Source: Sphaerulina vaccinii
Lineage: Eukaryota > Ascomycota > Dothideomycetes > Mycosphaerellales > Mycosphaerellaceae
Direction: 5' to 3'
Assembly: GCA_022570795.1 (NCBI GenBank)
Contig: JAKUDP010000001.1
Coordinates: 2,232,001-2,296,000, forward strand
DNA: 64,000 nucleotides
Shown: piece after piece, positions 1 to 10,313 of the stretch
Layout of the letters: each line of letters starts with the position of its first letter
Position numbering within the stretch: position 1 is the stretch's first letter
Position numbers and translations under genes: made by a program
The notes under the pieces: generated by a model
Seen by the model: the letters and a program-made list of their open reading frames with translations, nothing else
The model's database searches: none
Told to the model about the DNA's origin: nothing

Positions 1-480
1 TTGATGGACTTTCCGAAGCGGCCGTATAGATCACTCTTCAGGGCCTGCATCTCCTCGCGATACTCGCTGAGCTTCTCCTCAACAGTGGTAACCTCATTGT
101 CGATGCGTTCCACGGCAGCTGACAGCAGTTCTTGCACCTCCAAGACTGGGAGATTGAAGAAGGAGTCGCCGATTTTGTATCTGGTCTGTGTTAACATCCA
201 CGAGGAGCGGCGAATCGATGTCACTTACGGGATCTTGTCGTCTTCGTCTGCAAGCTCAAGCTCAGATGAGACCTCCTCAAGATCCTCTTTGTCCTTCTGC
301 GGCGTGGATCAGCCAAGAACTTTCCAACATGTGGTCTGCAGTCTTACCTGCTTGACCTTGAGTTCTTCTTCAAGGCCTTGCTGCCGCGAGTGAAGACGAC
401 TGAATCTGTTGATCTTGTCCTGGTCCTCCTTTCTCACTTCCTTTTCTTCACCTATCTCAGCCTCCTCTTCGCGAGAGAGC
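1..480 (-). CDS. GIM3: Prefoldin subunit 4 (3' part; cut by window edge)
   Basis: This is a subunit of the hexameric prefoldin (GimC) chaperone, which passes unfolded actin and tubulin to the CCT chaperonin in the cytosol. Exons seen on the minus strand are about 348-480, 229-296 and 1-180. The introns at 297-347 and 181-228 have GT...AG ends. The joined frame contains EVRKEDQDKINRFSRLH, then KIPYKIGDSFFNLPVLEVQE, and then LKSDLYGRFGKSIN, which are the hallmark blocks of the family's two long coiled-coil helices. The last residues and the stop lie outside the window. The 5' end is unresolved: an acceptor (gaacag) precedes the exon at 480, and a donor-like GTATGG near 536 would join it in phase to an upstream frame with no clear ATG. 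The identity is secure; the start is not. Confidence 0.85.
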
Positions 481-1019
481 TGTTCATATCAGCGTGAGTT
501 TCCCAACAAAGAGAAGATATCTGAAACTGACCATACGTTTTGATAACATTTTCGATGAAGTATGGCTTGGCTACACGATGGCGTCGCTGGTTTCTGCGTG
601 AAGTGCTTCAATCCCAGCTGTTCTTTGTGCGGGCCGCTGATCCCTGCCCAATCTCTCTCACTTCGCTCACCACACCTTTGAACCTTTGAACACTGCAAAG
701 AACATCTCCAACGACGTCAACCATGCACGATACAAAGTACAGTAGGGCTCGGCAATGCATACCACGATCTTACAGCTGAGGTCTGGCCTCAGCCTCTCAC
801 AAGCCTATCTACACGCACCTATCTTATCATGGCAGCAGAAACCCAATCACGCAGCACTTGTTCGCGGAGGAGGCTGCAGCTTGACCCTGTCAGACCACCG
901 GTAGGTACATGCAGCAGAGCTTATAGATGCTCCTGCGTCTCATCCTGCGATGCCACCTTCTTCTGTTATTTATACCCTCAATCTCAGCCTTCAGGCGAGC
1001 ATTGTGAAGCTTACATAGC
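481..1019. other. Divergent intergenic region
   Basis: This stretch separates the prefoldin gene on the minus strand from the APC permease on the plus strand. It probably holds the first exon and leader of the prefoldin gene and the promoters of both genes. I see no further gene in it. Confidence 0.5.
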
Positions 1020-2753
1020 ATGGCCGAGACACCGCCCGCTACGGAAGCCAAGCTGAGGCGCGAGTCGCAAGTCGCAGCCTCGGAAGGACTGGCCAGCGAA
1101 GATGATGCTGCAGTTCTTGGTATGTGGACGCGAAATTCGGTGTCGAGATATGCAAAGCTGATATATTGTATAGCAAAACTGGGCTACAAACAAGAATTGC
1201 GTCGTAATTTCACCATGATCGAAGTCTTTGGCATAGCGTTCTCGATCATGGGTCTCTTGCCTTCCATCGCCAGCACACTCGCCTACTCCATTCCATCTGG
1301 ACCTGCTGGTATGGTATGGTCCTGGTTCCTGGCGAGCATGTTTATCTTCGTTGTCGGGCTTGCCATGGCAGATCTTGGGTCAGCAATGCCTACCTCTGGT
1401 GGCCTCTACTGGTGGACTCACTACTTCTCCTCGCCGAAGACCAGGAACGCCCTGTCTTTCTTGGTTGGGTACTCGAATACACTAGGTCTTGTGGGAGGGC
1501 TTTGCTCAATCGACTATGGCTTCTCGTTGATGCTACTCAGTGTAGTGGTCATTGCGCGGGACGGCAACTGGACGCCGTCCAATGGAGTCATATACGCGGT
1601 CTTCCTAGGGTGTGTGCTCTGTCACGGCATCCTCGCCAGCTGCCTAAGCAAGATCATGGGGAAGCTGCAAACTGTGTTCGTGGTGATGAACTTCGTGCTC
1701 ATCCTTGCCACAATCATCGCACTGCCAATAGGTCGCAAATCAGAGAGGAATGACGCGCATTTCGTCTTTGCCGAGCTTGCAAACCTGACCTCATGGCCCA
1801 CTGGCTGGACTTTCATGCTCGCCTGGCTCTCTCCAATCTGGACGATTGGAGCCTTTGACTCCTGCGTACACCTTGCAGAGGAGGCAGCCAACGCGACTAA
1901 GGCTGTCCCGTATGGCATTGTCATGTCAATCGGAAGTTGTTGGCTCTTTGGCTGGATCATTGTCATTGTCATTGCAGCATGTATGTCTCCGGACTTGGAT
2001 ACTCTACTGGAATCACCTTTCGGACAACCTATGGCGCAGATCTACTACGACGCTGTCGGTAAGAGTGGCGCTATAGGCCTCATGTCACTCCTCTTCTTCG
2101 TCCAGTTCTTGATGGGCTTGTCAATCACAGTAGCAGCCTCGCGACAGACGTGGGCTTTCAGCCGCGACGGAGCCCTGCCTTTCTCATCATTCTTCCGAGT
2201 CATCAGCAAGAAAGCAGGCTACATCCCACTCCGTGCAGTCTGGGGCTGCGTTGCACTCGCCGCGGTACTAGGTCTTCTGTCACTAATTGCACCAGCTGCT
2301 GCACAGGCACTGTTCAGCTTGGCAGTAGCTGGTAATAATGTAGCATGGGGTGTACCGATTTTTGCTCGCGTATACTGGGGCCAGCACAAGTTTACTCCAG
2401 GTCCTTTCTACACTGGTCGCTTCAGCATTCCGCTAGCTTGGCTTGCTGTAGCCTTCCTAGTGTTCGGTACCATTCTATCGATGTTCCCGGTTGGTGGACC
2501 GAATCCAACGCCAGAGACAATGAACTACACTGTTGGTAAGTCAAGACGGTGGCAGCAACATGACTTATGCATCAGGAGAAGCACTAACATCACGATAGTC
2601 ATCAATTCTTGTGTCTGGGGCGGAGCATTGGCATACTACTTTTTCGACGCACGAAAGTGGTTTGAAGGTCCCAAGACTACACTTGGTCTTGAAAGTCCAG
2701 CGGAGAGTGAGGAGCATGTCATATCGGATCACGCCAAGACGCACGATGTCTAG
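1020..2753 (+). CDS. APC-superfamily amino acid / GABA / choline permease
   Basis: This is a plasma-membrane transporter of the fungal GABA/choline permease branch (Uga4/Hnm1-like) of the amino acid-polyamine-choline superfamily. Two introns, 1120-1173 (54 nt) and 2536-2598 (63 nt), keep the frame. They should be removed because they have good GTATGT/GTAAGT donors and splicing restores AVLAKLGYKQELRRNF. The mature protein is about 538 aa. Visible features are the N-terminal motif ELRRNFTMIEVFGIAFSIMG, the block ADLGSAMPTSGGLYWWTHYF, and about 12 hydrophobic segments. The N- and C-termini are hydrophilic, as expected for cytosolic tails. The substrate cannot be read from sequence; nitrogenous solutes are likely. 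Confidence 0.85.
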   Translation: MAETPPATEAKLRRESQVAASEGLASEDDAAVLGMWTRNSVSRYAKLIYCIAKLGYKQELRRNFTMIEVFGIAFSIMGLLPSIASTLAYSIPSGPAGMVWSWFLASMFIFVVGLAMADLGSAMPTSGGLYWWTHYFSSPKTRNALSFLVGYSNTLGLVGGLCSIDYGFSLMLLSVVVIARDGNWTPSNGVIYAVFLGCVLCHGILASCLSKIMGKLQTVFVVMNFVLILATIIALPIGRKSERNDAHFVFAELANLTSWPTGWTFMLAWLSPIWTIGAFDSCVHLAEEAANATKAVPYGIVMSIGSCWLFGWIIVIVIAACMSPDLDTLLESPFGQPMAQIYYDAVGKSGAIGLMSLLFFVQFLMGLSITVAASRQTWAFSRDGALPFSSFFRVISKKAGYIPLRAVWGCVALAAVLGLLSLIAPAAAQALFSLAVAGNNVAWGVPIFARVYWGQHKFTPGPFYTGRFSIPLAWLAVAFLVFGTILSMFPVGGPNPTPETMNYTVGKSRRWQQHDLCIRRSTNITIVINSCVWGGALAYYFFDARKWFEGPKTTLGLESPAESEEHVISDHAKTHDV

Positions 2754-2853
2754 GTAGACAGTGCTTTAAATCGTTGAGAATCCCTTTGTTCTCATGTCTC
2801 TAGCATGTATTTGATCTCTGTGGCACTAAGCGAACAGTGTGGTGTCCATTTCC

Positions 2854-5027
2854 TCACTTCGAAACAGGCGAGAAAGCACTCTGAACACTTCCATAGCCCT
2901 GAGGACACTGTCGCCCGAGCGGTACACTCCCGCTTCGCATATAACAGATCTTGGCATCTGCACAAGCATCGTTCGTGCAGTTTGGCGACTTGACACTTGA
3001 TTTCCCTTGGAAGGTGTTGAATGTGCTCACCAAGCTGTGGTCTTTCTCCATTGCCTCAGTGACCGCATGCCAGAAAGTTCCATTCAGCGGTGCATCCACG
3101 GGCCAGTTTGATGCCTGGCCATAGGCCTTTCTCGTACTATATTCGAACTCAAAGGTGGGCCCAGTCGTGGTCAGATTCGAGAAGGTGTTGACATCGGCAA
3201 TGAACGTATAGGCTTCGTAGATGTCGAAGGACCCAGTATCTATTTCATAGAGCCTAAAGCCGGAGTTCACGTTGGTAAGTGGAGTCACACTAGGGCCGAT
3301 CCAGCCTGCGTTCAGAGCGGTATCGAGCGTTCTCTCGGTGGCATTGTTGGCGTAGTAGACCATTACTTGATCCTCGTGCGTATGACCGAAGAATACATTC
3401 GCAATAACATGTGGCGAGTATCGATCCACAATCTGATAGAAGAGATTGGTCGGATTCGGAAGCGGGTTCGTGCCATCCCATCCACTGAGAACATGCGCAA
3501 AGAGCCAGACACGCTCGCCAGCGTCTTCTGCAGCCTGGAGTTCGTCTATCACGAATTTGAACGTGCCGCTCACATCAGGATTGGTTGTGTTGATCAGATT
3601 GAGGTAGTTGCTCTTATACCAGAAGTCGGTGTTGAAAGTAATCATGCGCAAGCCATAGTGGTTTTTGATACTGTAGGCGCCATAGTGTAGCCTGGCCTCT
3701 TCGGCTTGCTCTTCACCAATCCAGCCTTCGTGCTGCCAGAGTCGAGAGACGTGCTCGTAGTTCCAGCTCATCTGTTGTCCGAGTGGCCCGGGCAACGAGT
3801 GTGGTGCATTGATTGCCTCGGGATTAGTGTCATGGTTGCCAAGTACAGGAAACACAGGCCCAGTGAGGTACTTCTTGAACAAGTAGTTGAAGACTGATGT
3901 TTCGGCATACTCCACATAAGCACGACTCAGCTCAGACTGCGGATCGTGGCTGACCAGGTCACCAGTATAGATAGTCCACGCTAGTGGGTTGCTCTTCGAA
4001 GTGCCAGTAAGTGGACCAACAGCTTGGAGTGCTGCAAGGCCAAGATCATAAGGAGTGTCACAATCAAAGTAGCCATACTCCGGTGCAGGAAAGCTGGTCT
4101 GGCCAGTCGGAAGATCGGAATTCTTGACATTGCTTCTGCAGCATAATCCAGATGTGCAGTTTCCTTCTGAGCCGATCTTGTACCTGGGGTCTAGGTGGAA
4201 GTCACTCATATGAAGCACTTTCACTCGTTCTCCACTGGCCTTGGGAGCGGTGCAATTTTCAGGCTTTGGCTTCGGGAAAGTGAAATTAAGCTGAATCGGA
4301 GGTTGCGTTGGACAGAATGTGGTCGATAGCGAGTTACAAATGTACGGTCCATCTGCTCCAGTGACATTCGCGAATGCTAGGATCTGTGTCCAGATAGCGC
4401 CAAACGTGTCTGCTCTAAAGTCCTCAAGACAGGTGCTTGCTGAGTGGAGACCAGTTTCGTTGCAAAGGCTAACCATAGCATCAGGCACCAGCGTTGGCGC
4501 CAGCCATGCTGCCTCCTTCGCGACCGACAACGCGGCTACACATTTGGAGCAGTTACTGTCGAAGCTGGTGCTGGCGATGACACCTTTAACCTGAGTGAGG
4601 ACATCTGAAATCACTTTCGCTTGTTCTGTGGCTGTGAGGTTGGCTCTGGGGTTCGGATAGTACAGCGGATCATTGGAGTGGTTTGGTATAGTATCCGGAT
4701 CTGTGAGGTTTGCTGGAAATGTTGAGTTGAGTATAGGATCATAGCTATTTTCACGTAAGCTCAGTACTCGTATAAGAGCTTGGGTCGGTCCAACATTGCA
4801 GGTTGAGGCTCTTGGCCACTAGGTGTTGAATAGTAGGATGGAAACACCTTGGTAGGAAAGCCTGAAGGAGCAACAAATGATTTCGACCCGGGTATGCTTG
4901 TGGTTTGGCTGCTATAGAGAGCCTGAGCATCACCTAGCTGGACCAGGAGAGGAGTCCACGCTAGGATGCCGCGAATGAATGTCATGACTGCGATACAGAA
5001 GAGGCTCACAGTGCAAAGGCGTGCCAT
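2854..5027 (-). CDS. Secreted acid sphingomyelinase-like phosphodiesterase
   Basis: This enzyme should hydrolyse sphingomyelin-type phosphodiesters outside the cell or in the vacuole. Exon 1 (4795-5027) encodes a signal peptide (MARLCTVSLFCIAVMTFIRG) and a linker ending GQEPQPA. The intron is 4745-4794 (50 nt, donor GTTGGA, branch-like TACTGAG). Exon 2 is 2854-4744. The total is 708 codons with phase kept, and the join reads GQEPQPAIYDPILNSTFP. A saposin-B-like segment rich in cysteine (CSKCVAAL...CNETG...C) precedes the calcineurin-like phosphoesterase domain. The metal-ligand motifs are all present: DFHLDPRY, GDLVSHD, GNHDTNP, FAHVLSGWDG and GHTHEDQ. There are many N-glycosylation sequons. 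The gene is divergent from the hypothetical gene at 5366. Confidence 0.9.
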
Positions 5028-5365
5028 CTTTGCTGCTCATGGCTTTTAAGCGTATCGTGAGACAGAGCTGCTTACGATGTTTACTACCTCTTCTTGGCAT
5101 AGCTTCTTCACCAGAGCCACATGGCTGCAGGTGAAGTCATGTTCGTTGATGTCGCGTGTATTCGTGGCCAATGGTTCCATCAAGGTGGCTCACGTTGTTG
5201 TCGCGAGAGCGGAAAACACGGCGTGAAAAGTGGTCCTGGTCCATGTTGCTGCCTCAGGAACAGTCACTCGTTCGTTCCTTCCTCGCCCACGGATAAACAG
5301 TTGGCGCAGCGATATCACACTCCTCCAAATGAGCAATGGAGCTAAGCTAGCAAGAGACTAATACA
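5028..5365. other. Divergent promoter region
   Basis: The 338 bp lie between the sphingomyelinase (minus) and a hypothetical gene (plus) and probably contain both promoters. No recognisable gene or repeat is present. Confidence 0.45.
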
Positions 5366-6064
5366 ATGGCGACCAGCAACGAAGCCAAACAAGATCTCAT
5401 CCAACATGTCATATTCCCCATCCCAAGTCTCAAAGACGTCCCCAAGCCAGGAATTTTGGGCAAAGAACAACGTCTCGAAACCATAATCGCCAACCTCGAC
5501 AAGCAACATCAAACGACACGTGTCAAAATCATCGAAGCCGCAAAGAAAAAGCTCCAAGAACACCATGATACCAGCAACGATGCAGATAGAATGGACATTT
5601 CTGCACCGGTAACAGGATCCGATGGCATGGAAGTCTTCCTCTCAAACCTGAACACTCCCTACCTCGACTCAATGGGCGATCCTTGTTCCTCACCTTCCAC
5701 AGCCCATCTCATGGAAGGAATGTCCGTCGGCGTTCCTCAAAAGACACCACCTATTGAGATCCAACTCGCCAAAGAAACTCTGGATCAAATCGCACTGTAC
5801 GATACACATGCTCTGCCTGCTAGGAAGTTTTATGCAGATGCTCTGAGCAGAAGTAGAGGAGAGTCTTCTGGTAGTAGTGGTGGCGCTACTGATCCGAGAA
5901 GAAGTAGTACTGGCGGAGCCGCTTCTGCTTCGGATCCCAGAAGGTCGAGCACAGGAGGTCCAACTTCAGCTCCACCTAGTCGGGCAGGTTCTGGGACGTT
6001 CGCTACTCCTTCTGGAAGAACGGATCCTAGATTCGCGAATGATCCGAGACTGAGGGGACGATGA
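5366..6064 (+). CDS. Hypothetical protein with DPR-rich C-terminus
   Basis: This is an uninterrupted 232-aa frame with an ATG in good context (acaATGG). The N-terminal ~70 residues are charged and probably helical (KQHQTTRVKIIEAAKKKLQEHH). The middle is unstructured, and a short conserved-looking stretch (IEIQLAKETLDQIALYDTHALPARKFYADAL) follows. The C-terminal ~70 residues are low-complexity Ser/Gly/Thr with repeated DPRRSSTGG units and end in DPRFANDPRLRGR. I do not recognise a family. DPR-type tails occur in some RNA-processing factors, but that is only suggestive. It ends 256 bp before the convergent GCP2 gene. Confidence 0.65.
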   Translation: MATSNEAKQDLIQHVIFPIPSLKDVPKPGILGKEQRLETIIANLDKQHQTTRVKIIEAAKKKLQEHHDTSNDADRMDISAPVTGSDGMEVFLSNLNTPYLDSMGDPCSSPSTAHLMEGMSVGVPQKTPPIEIQLAKETLDQIALYDTHALPARKFYADALSRSRGESSGSSGGATDPRRSSTGGAASASDPRRSSTGGPTSAPPSRAGSGTFATPSGRTDPRFANDPRLRGR

Positions 6065-6320
6065 AAGGGAAAGAATGTAGCGTTACATACGGGATCGGAA
6101 GAAGGAAGAATCAAGCGAGAGAAAGGCCGATGTTGGTGATCATGAGTGTTCATTGCGAGTGTGCAAGTAAGCAATGCTTGCATCTATGTATGGCTATTCT
6201 CCATCATGGGCCGAGCAGCCTTCGCAGAAACGCCATCGCTGAATAACTGCACAGACAAAGCTATTTTCCTCAGCATGTTGGGTTGGTGGGTGATCAAGCC
6301 GTCTCGGACACAGATATATC

Positions 6321-9080
6321 CTACCCATAGGCTCCTGGACCTGGACCACCTGACGGACCACCTTCATTGGCCATAGAAAGCCGTGCACAAAGGCCCAAGA
6401 ACACCACTGTCTCCGTTGCGGCAAGATAGTTGAGCGCATCCAGCAGAATCTTAAGATGCCGGCTGAAGTGATCTTCGTACTGTTGCAAGATCGAAAACAA
6501 TTTATCGAGCTTGGCAGGGTCGTAGGCGTTCTTCGAGCCTGCTGAAGAATTGGGCGATGCAAGATCTGGGTCCGCGCCTGCCAGGTAGCGAGACAGGGAG
6601 GCTGTGTAGTTGGCAAACAATGTACAAGTCGACATGACCTTTGAGTTGATCTGCACAATTCATGTTAGCTTGAGCGCATCAAGGGACGGGATATGACTTA
6701 CTCTCAACAACTTCGAGTTGGTCAACATGCACTCCTTCAGACACGTTGCCAGCATATCAATGTGGTCCTGCATGAGCTCGTCCACTGTCCTCTTCACATT
6801 CGCGCCAGCTTCGATGTCCCCCGCCTTGTCACCAGCCTCAGCGTCTGACAATCTTGACATGAAAGCCAGCCAGTTCGGCTCAATGACTTCACTTGTGCAG
6901 AAGTACAGAAGCTGCTGCACAAAGCAAAGCATTCGACTTCGCAAACACCAAGCTCGGCGTTTCCAATTCTCGATCTTCCTGGCAACAGCGGGATCAGACT
7001 TGGATTTGTGGTTCCACGACTTGACCTTCGTATGCTCAGTCCAAGAATTGGTAAGAAGCGTTTCAAGATGTCGTAGGCTGAGGAGATACCGAAACAGGAG
7101 TTGATATCGCGTCAAGGTGACTCGGCTTACGACCAGTGAAAGTGGGAAAGGAACAGCGTAGTCGAAGGTCAATGCTTCGTAGCCGGATATCTCCTTCTCT
7201 TCTTTCTCGTTGGTCGCTGCTGGTATGTATGTCGAAAGAGATGTGGCGTCCGCGTCCATACCCTGCACGTTGACGACTCGCATCAGCCAGCCAGTCAATC
7301 CCACATCGTTCATCACGACTTTCACATCCTCCTTGTAAGGGTCTTCAGCTGCCACAGATCCAGGCTGCCTAAGCACTGTTTCCAGAAGAGTTTGCAGCTT
7401 GCCAATGTTGACGCTTTTGGCAGGCTTTCTGAGCTCCAGGTTCGTAAGCTCCAGGAAATATGAGAAGAAGTCGCTTCGATCGAGGAAGAAGTAGTGCTTC
7501 AGACTTCGCAGCCGTGAAGGCAGTCCGTGCGTAGTGATGAGTAGCTTCATCAAGCTCTGATTTGCGAACGCATAAGCGCCTGATACGTTCTCTGCAAATC
7601 GTGGGTCGTCGAAGGTATGCGGTAGATCGTTGTTGGCGCCCAGGTTCCTGGTTACATTTTCGATGCCACCACATTCCCGGACCACGTTGAGGTACTTGCC
7701 AGCAAGCAGGACTTTGTCCTTCAACGACTCCAGCTGAGGCGGCACGAGCTCTTGCCGCAGTGTGTAGCGCTTCTCCCAGTATTCATCTGTGTAATCCTGC
7801 TCCAGACCTTCTCTCCGAATGGACTTTTGTTCTTTGATTAAGAACTCCTGGTGATGGTCCCTCACGTTTCCATGGTGTAGCCATTCGTTCAGCATCGCCA
7901 TGTAGGGTCGGCTGGACTCTCGCAACAGTGTCGTCAGAAGCTCTCGAGCAGGTGGATCGCCAGCCATAGAAGCTAGACGCCTGGTGAGTAGCCTCAGTAC
8001 AGAACCGCCTTTGCAGATCTTCTTGCCCGGTAGCTGAGCATCCTTGCCCTCTTTGAGAGACTCCAAGATGTTCTCGAAATCATCCGAGTCGTCGGAATCG
8101 TCCTCGCTGTCAAGCATACTGTTCTCCTTCAAGATCTCGTGGGCAACGCCATATAGCTGCAGCATCATATGTGCTGTAGGCTTAGTATGTAGACTGAACT
8201 GGTGTAGTGTGAAGCCGTCATTGGTAAGCATCTGATGTTCGAGCTGCGCGATCAAGATCATATAGTCCTTCAGCAACTTCCGCATTGCAGCACACAGAGC
8301 ATGGTTGACTGTGCCCATCTCCTCTCGACTCTGCACATCAACGAAGGCTTCAACGGCGCAGAAGTGCGTGGCAGTCTTGAGCATTCCGTGGGCCAGGTCT
8401 CGCAGACTGGGATCGAGACCATGCTGTATCTGGAACTGTGGTCCAGCAAGCTTGAGTTTCTCGTCCAATGGGTTATATTGATCGACATATCGGATGTATT
8501 GACCTTCGAATCCCATGAGCACAAATAGCAGATCTTCCACAATGGCCTTCTCCTGTGCATCTAGTGATAGGCTTCGCAAGGGAGGCGGCTGTAATACAGC
8601 AGGCGCTCGTTTCGCTTCCGGGGGTACTGATATTCGTGAAGCCAACGGCGCAGACGAGGGCGCAAGCAGACTTGCGTGGGGACTCCATGGCGTGACTGCT
8701 CGACATCAGCTCGTGTTCCCTCCTTCTACATATCAGCGCGCACGCACAGGTCACATACCCGCCTCGTCAGGCTGTCTCCTCACCGTGCCCTTCGACACTG
8801 GTCGCTCTGCCTCACTGCTCTTGCGTGCAGCACCATTGTCACGCTTGACAGGACTGAGAGTCCGCTTGATGATCGTCTGTCGCGATTCAGTAGTCCGTTT
8901 GGTCTCAGTGGTAGTTGAGGTTTTCCTGTTATGGAACGCGTTCTTCGAGTCTGTTCCAGATCGCGACTCATCGATGGGCGAGGGCAGGACTGCGCTGGTG
9001 GGTCGACTGCGTTGTTGTCGCTGAGAAGCCGCTCGTCGATCAGAGATGCTCGCTCGTCCGGGAGGCTGAGAAGATGCCAT
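6321..9080 (-). CDS. Gamma-tubulin complex component 2 (GCP2/Spc97/Alp4)
   Basis: This is a core subunit of the gamma-tubulin small complex, which nucleates microtubules at the spindle pole body. The exons are 8759-9080, 6702-8695 and 6321-6650, with introns 8696-8758 and 6651-6701. They join to 882 codons with phase kept. The N-terminal ~125 residues are basic and disordered. The GRIP1 domain starts at EDLLFVLMGFEGQYI, and YLAMLNEW-like and REGLEQDYTDEYWEKRY motifs follow. The block LLAGKYLNVVRECGG and then LPSRLRSLKHYFFLDRSDFF mark the GRIP1-GRIP2 junction. An acidic insertion (SEDDSDDSDDFENI) interrupts GRIP1. The first M could lie in an upstream exon, but ATG 9080 is acceptable. It is divergent from PUP2. 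Confidence 0.92.
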
Positions 9081-9406
9081 GTCGCGTTGCTAGCATCGTT
9101 CCTGTCTTCGTCGCTCCCACCTGTACTTTGTAGCGTATGTGCATGTGCATGTGCATGTATTGGTGGGGGTGTTTGTGAGGGTCGCGTCGAGAGTTTGAGG
9201 CGCGTGTCGATCGGTCTTGGCCATGGCTGAAGGTCTGAAGGTCTGAAGGCAGCTCCCAGCGTACGAAACATCAATCACCAACACATCGACACCACACCAC
9301 TTCCACCTCGACATCGACCTCTACCACATCACAAGCACTCATCTCCGCCACCGAACACAGCTAGAGATCTCCCTATCGACCACAGTCACCCTCTCACACC
9401 GGCATC
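9081..9406. other. Divergent GCP2/PUP2 promoter region
   Basis: The 326 bp separate two divergent housekeeping genes. The stretch carries a short TGTGCA repeat and pyrimidine-rich CACATCACAAGCACTCATC-like sequence just before the PUP2 start, typical of fungal leaders. No gene is present. Confidence 0.5.
9138..9158 (+). repeat. TGTGCA hexanucleotide repeat (about 3.5 copies)
   Basis: Three perfect tandem TGTGCA units and a partial fourth lie in the intergenic region between GCP2 and PUP2. It is a short microsatellite and could vary between strains. Confidence 0.8.
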
Positions 9407-10313
9407 ATGTTCATCGCACGGTCAGAATATGGTATGTATAGCACTGCTGTACTCATGCAAGAAATATCAAGCTGACAGTACTACTACAGATCGTGGCATC
9501 AAGTATGATACTACTATCTCCTACTTGTACACTACTAACAGCAAACAGCACCTTCTCCCCAGAAGGTCGCCTCTTCCAAGTCGAATACTCCCTCGAAGCC
9601 ATCAAGCTCGGCAGCACAGCAATCGGCATTTCCACCTCAGCAGGCGTGATCCTTGGTGTAGAGAAGCGCATCACATCCTCGCTCCTCGAAACGAGCTCCG
9701 TCGAGAAGATTGTCGAGATCGATCGCCATATCGGATGCGCCATGTCTGGTCTGCAAGCAGATGCGCGGAGTATGGTTGAGCACGCACGAGTCACGTCCCA
9801 AAGCCACGAGTTCCACTACAACGAGCGATTGAGCGTCGAGAGCTGTACGCAAGCTATCTGCGACTTGGCATTGAGGTTCGGTGAGGGAGCTGAGGGTGAG
9901 GAGAGCATCATGAGTCGGCCGTTCGGTGTGGCGCTCTTGATTGCTGGCTATGATGAAAACGGACCTTCGCTGTGAGTTTCACGACAGAGGACGTCAAAAT
10001 CATACATGAAATGGGAAATGCTGACGAATTGCCTAGCTACCACGCCGAGCCGTCGGGCACCTTCTACCGCTACGACGCGAAAGCCATCGGCTCAGGATCT
10101 GAGGGTGCTCAGGCTGAGCTTCAGAACGAATTCCACAAGTCCCTGACACTTCCGGAAGCTGAGGAGCTGGTATTGAAGACGCTGAAGCAGGTCATGGAGG
10201 AGAAGCTAGACTCGAAGAACGTGCAACTTGCGAGTGTGACGAAGGAGAAGGGTTTCCAGATCTACACAGATGAGGCCATGGCGGGCGTAGTGTCAAGACT
10301 GGAGGGCAACTAG
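9407..10313 (+). CDS. PUP2: 20S proteasome subunit alpha-5
   Basis: This is an alpha-ring subunit of the 20S core proteasome. The exons are 9407-9431, 9490-9502 (a 13-nt microexon), 9549-9971 and 10037-10313, and they sum to 246 codons with phase kept. The joined N-terminus reads MFIARSEYDRGINTFSPEGR and continues LFQVEYSLEAIKLGSTAIG. This is the family signature, including the conserved YDRG and the proteasome alpha-subunit motif FSPEGRLFQVEYSLEAI. The C-terminal half carries YHAEPSGTFYRYDAKAIGSG and an EELVLKTLKQVMEEKL helix. The length of 245 aa matches the family. There is no N-terminal catalytic Thr, as expected for alpha subunits. Confidence 0.96.

Noticed and set aside
1..393. A 130-codon plus-strand ORF at the window start
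   Set aside because: It is the shadow of the prefoldin subunit 4 exons on the minus strand.
4745..4800. Apparent premature stop (TGA) in the sphingomyelinase N-terminal frame
   Set aside because: A 50-nt intron with GTTGGA donor and TACTGAG branch removes it, keeps phase and restores the conserved GQEPQPA-IYDP join.
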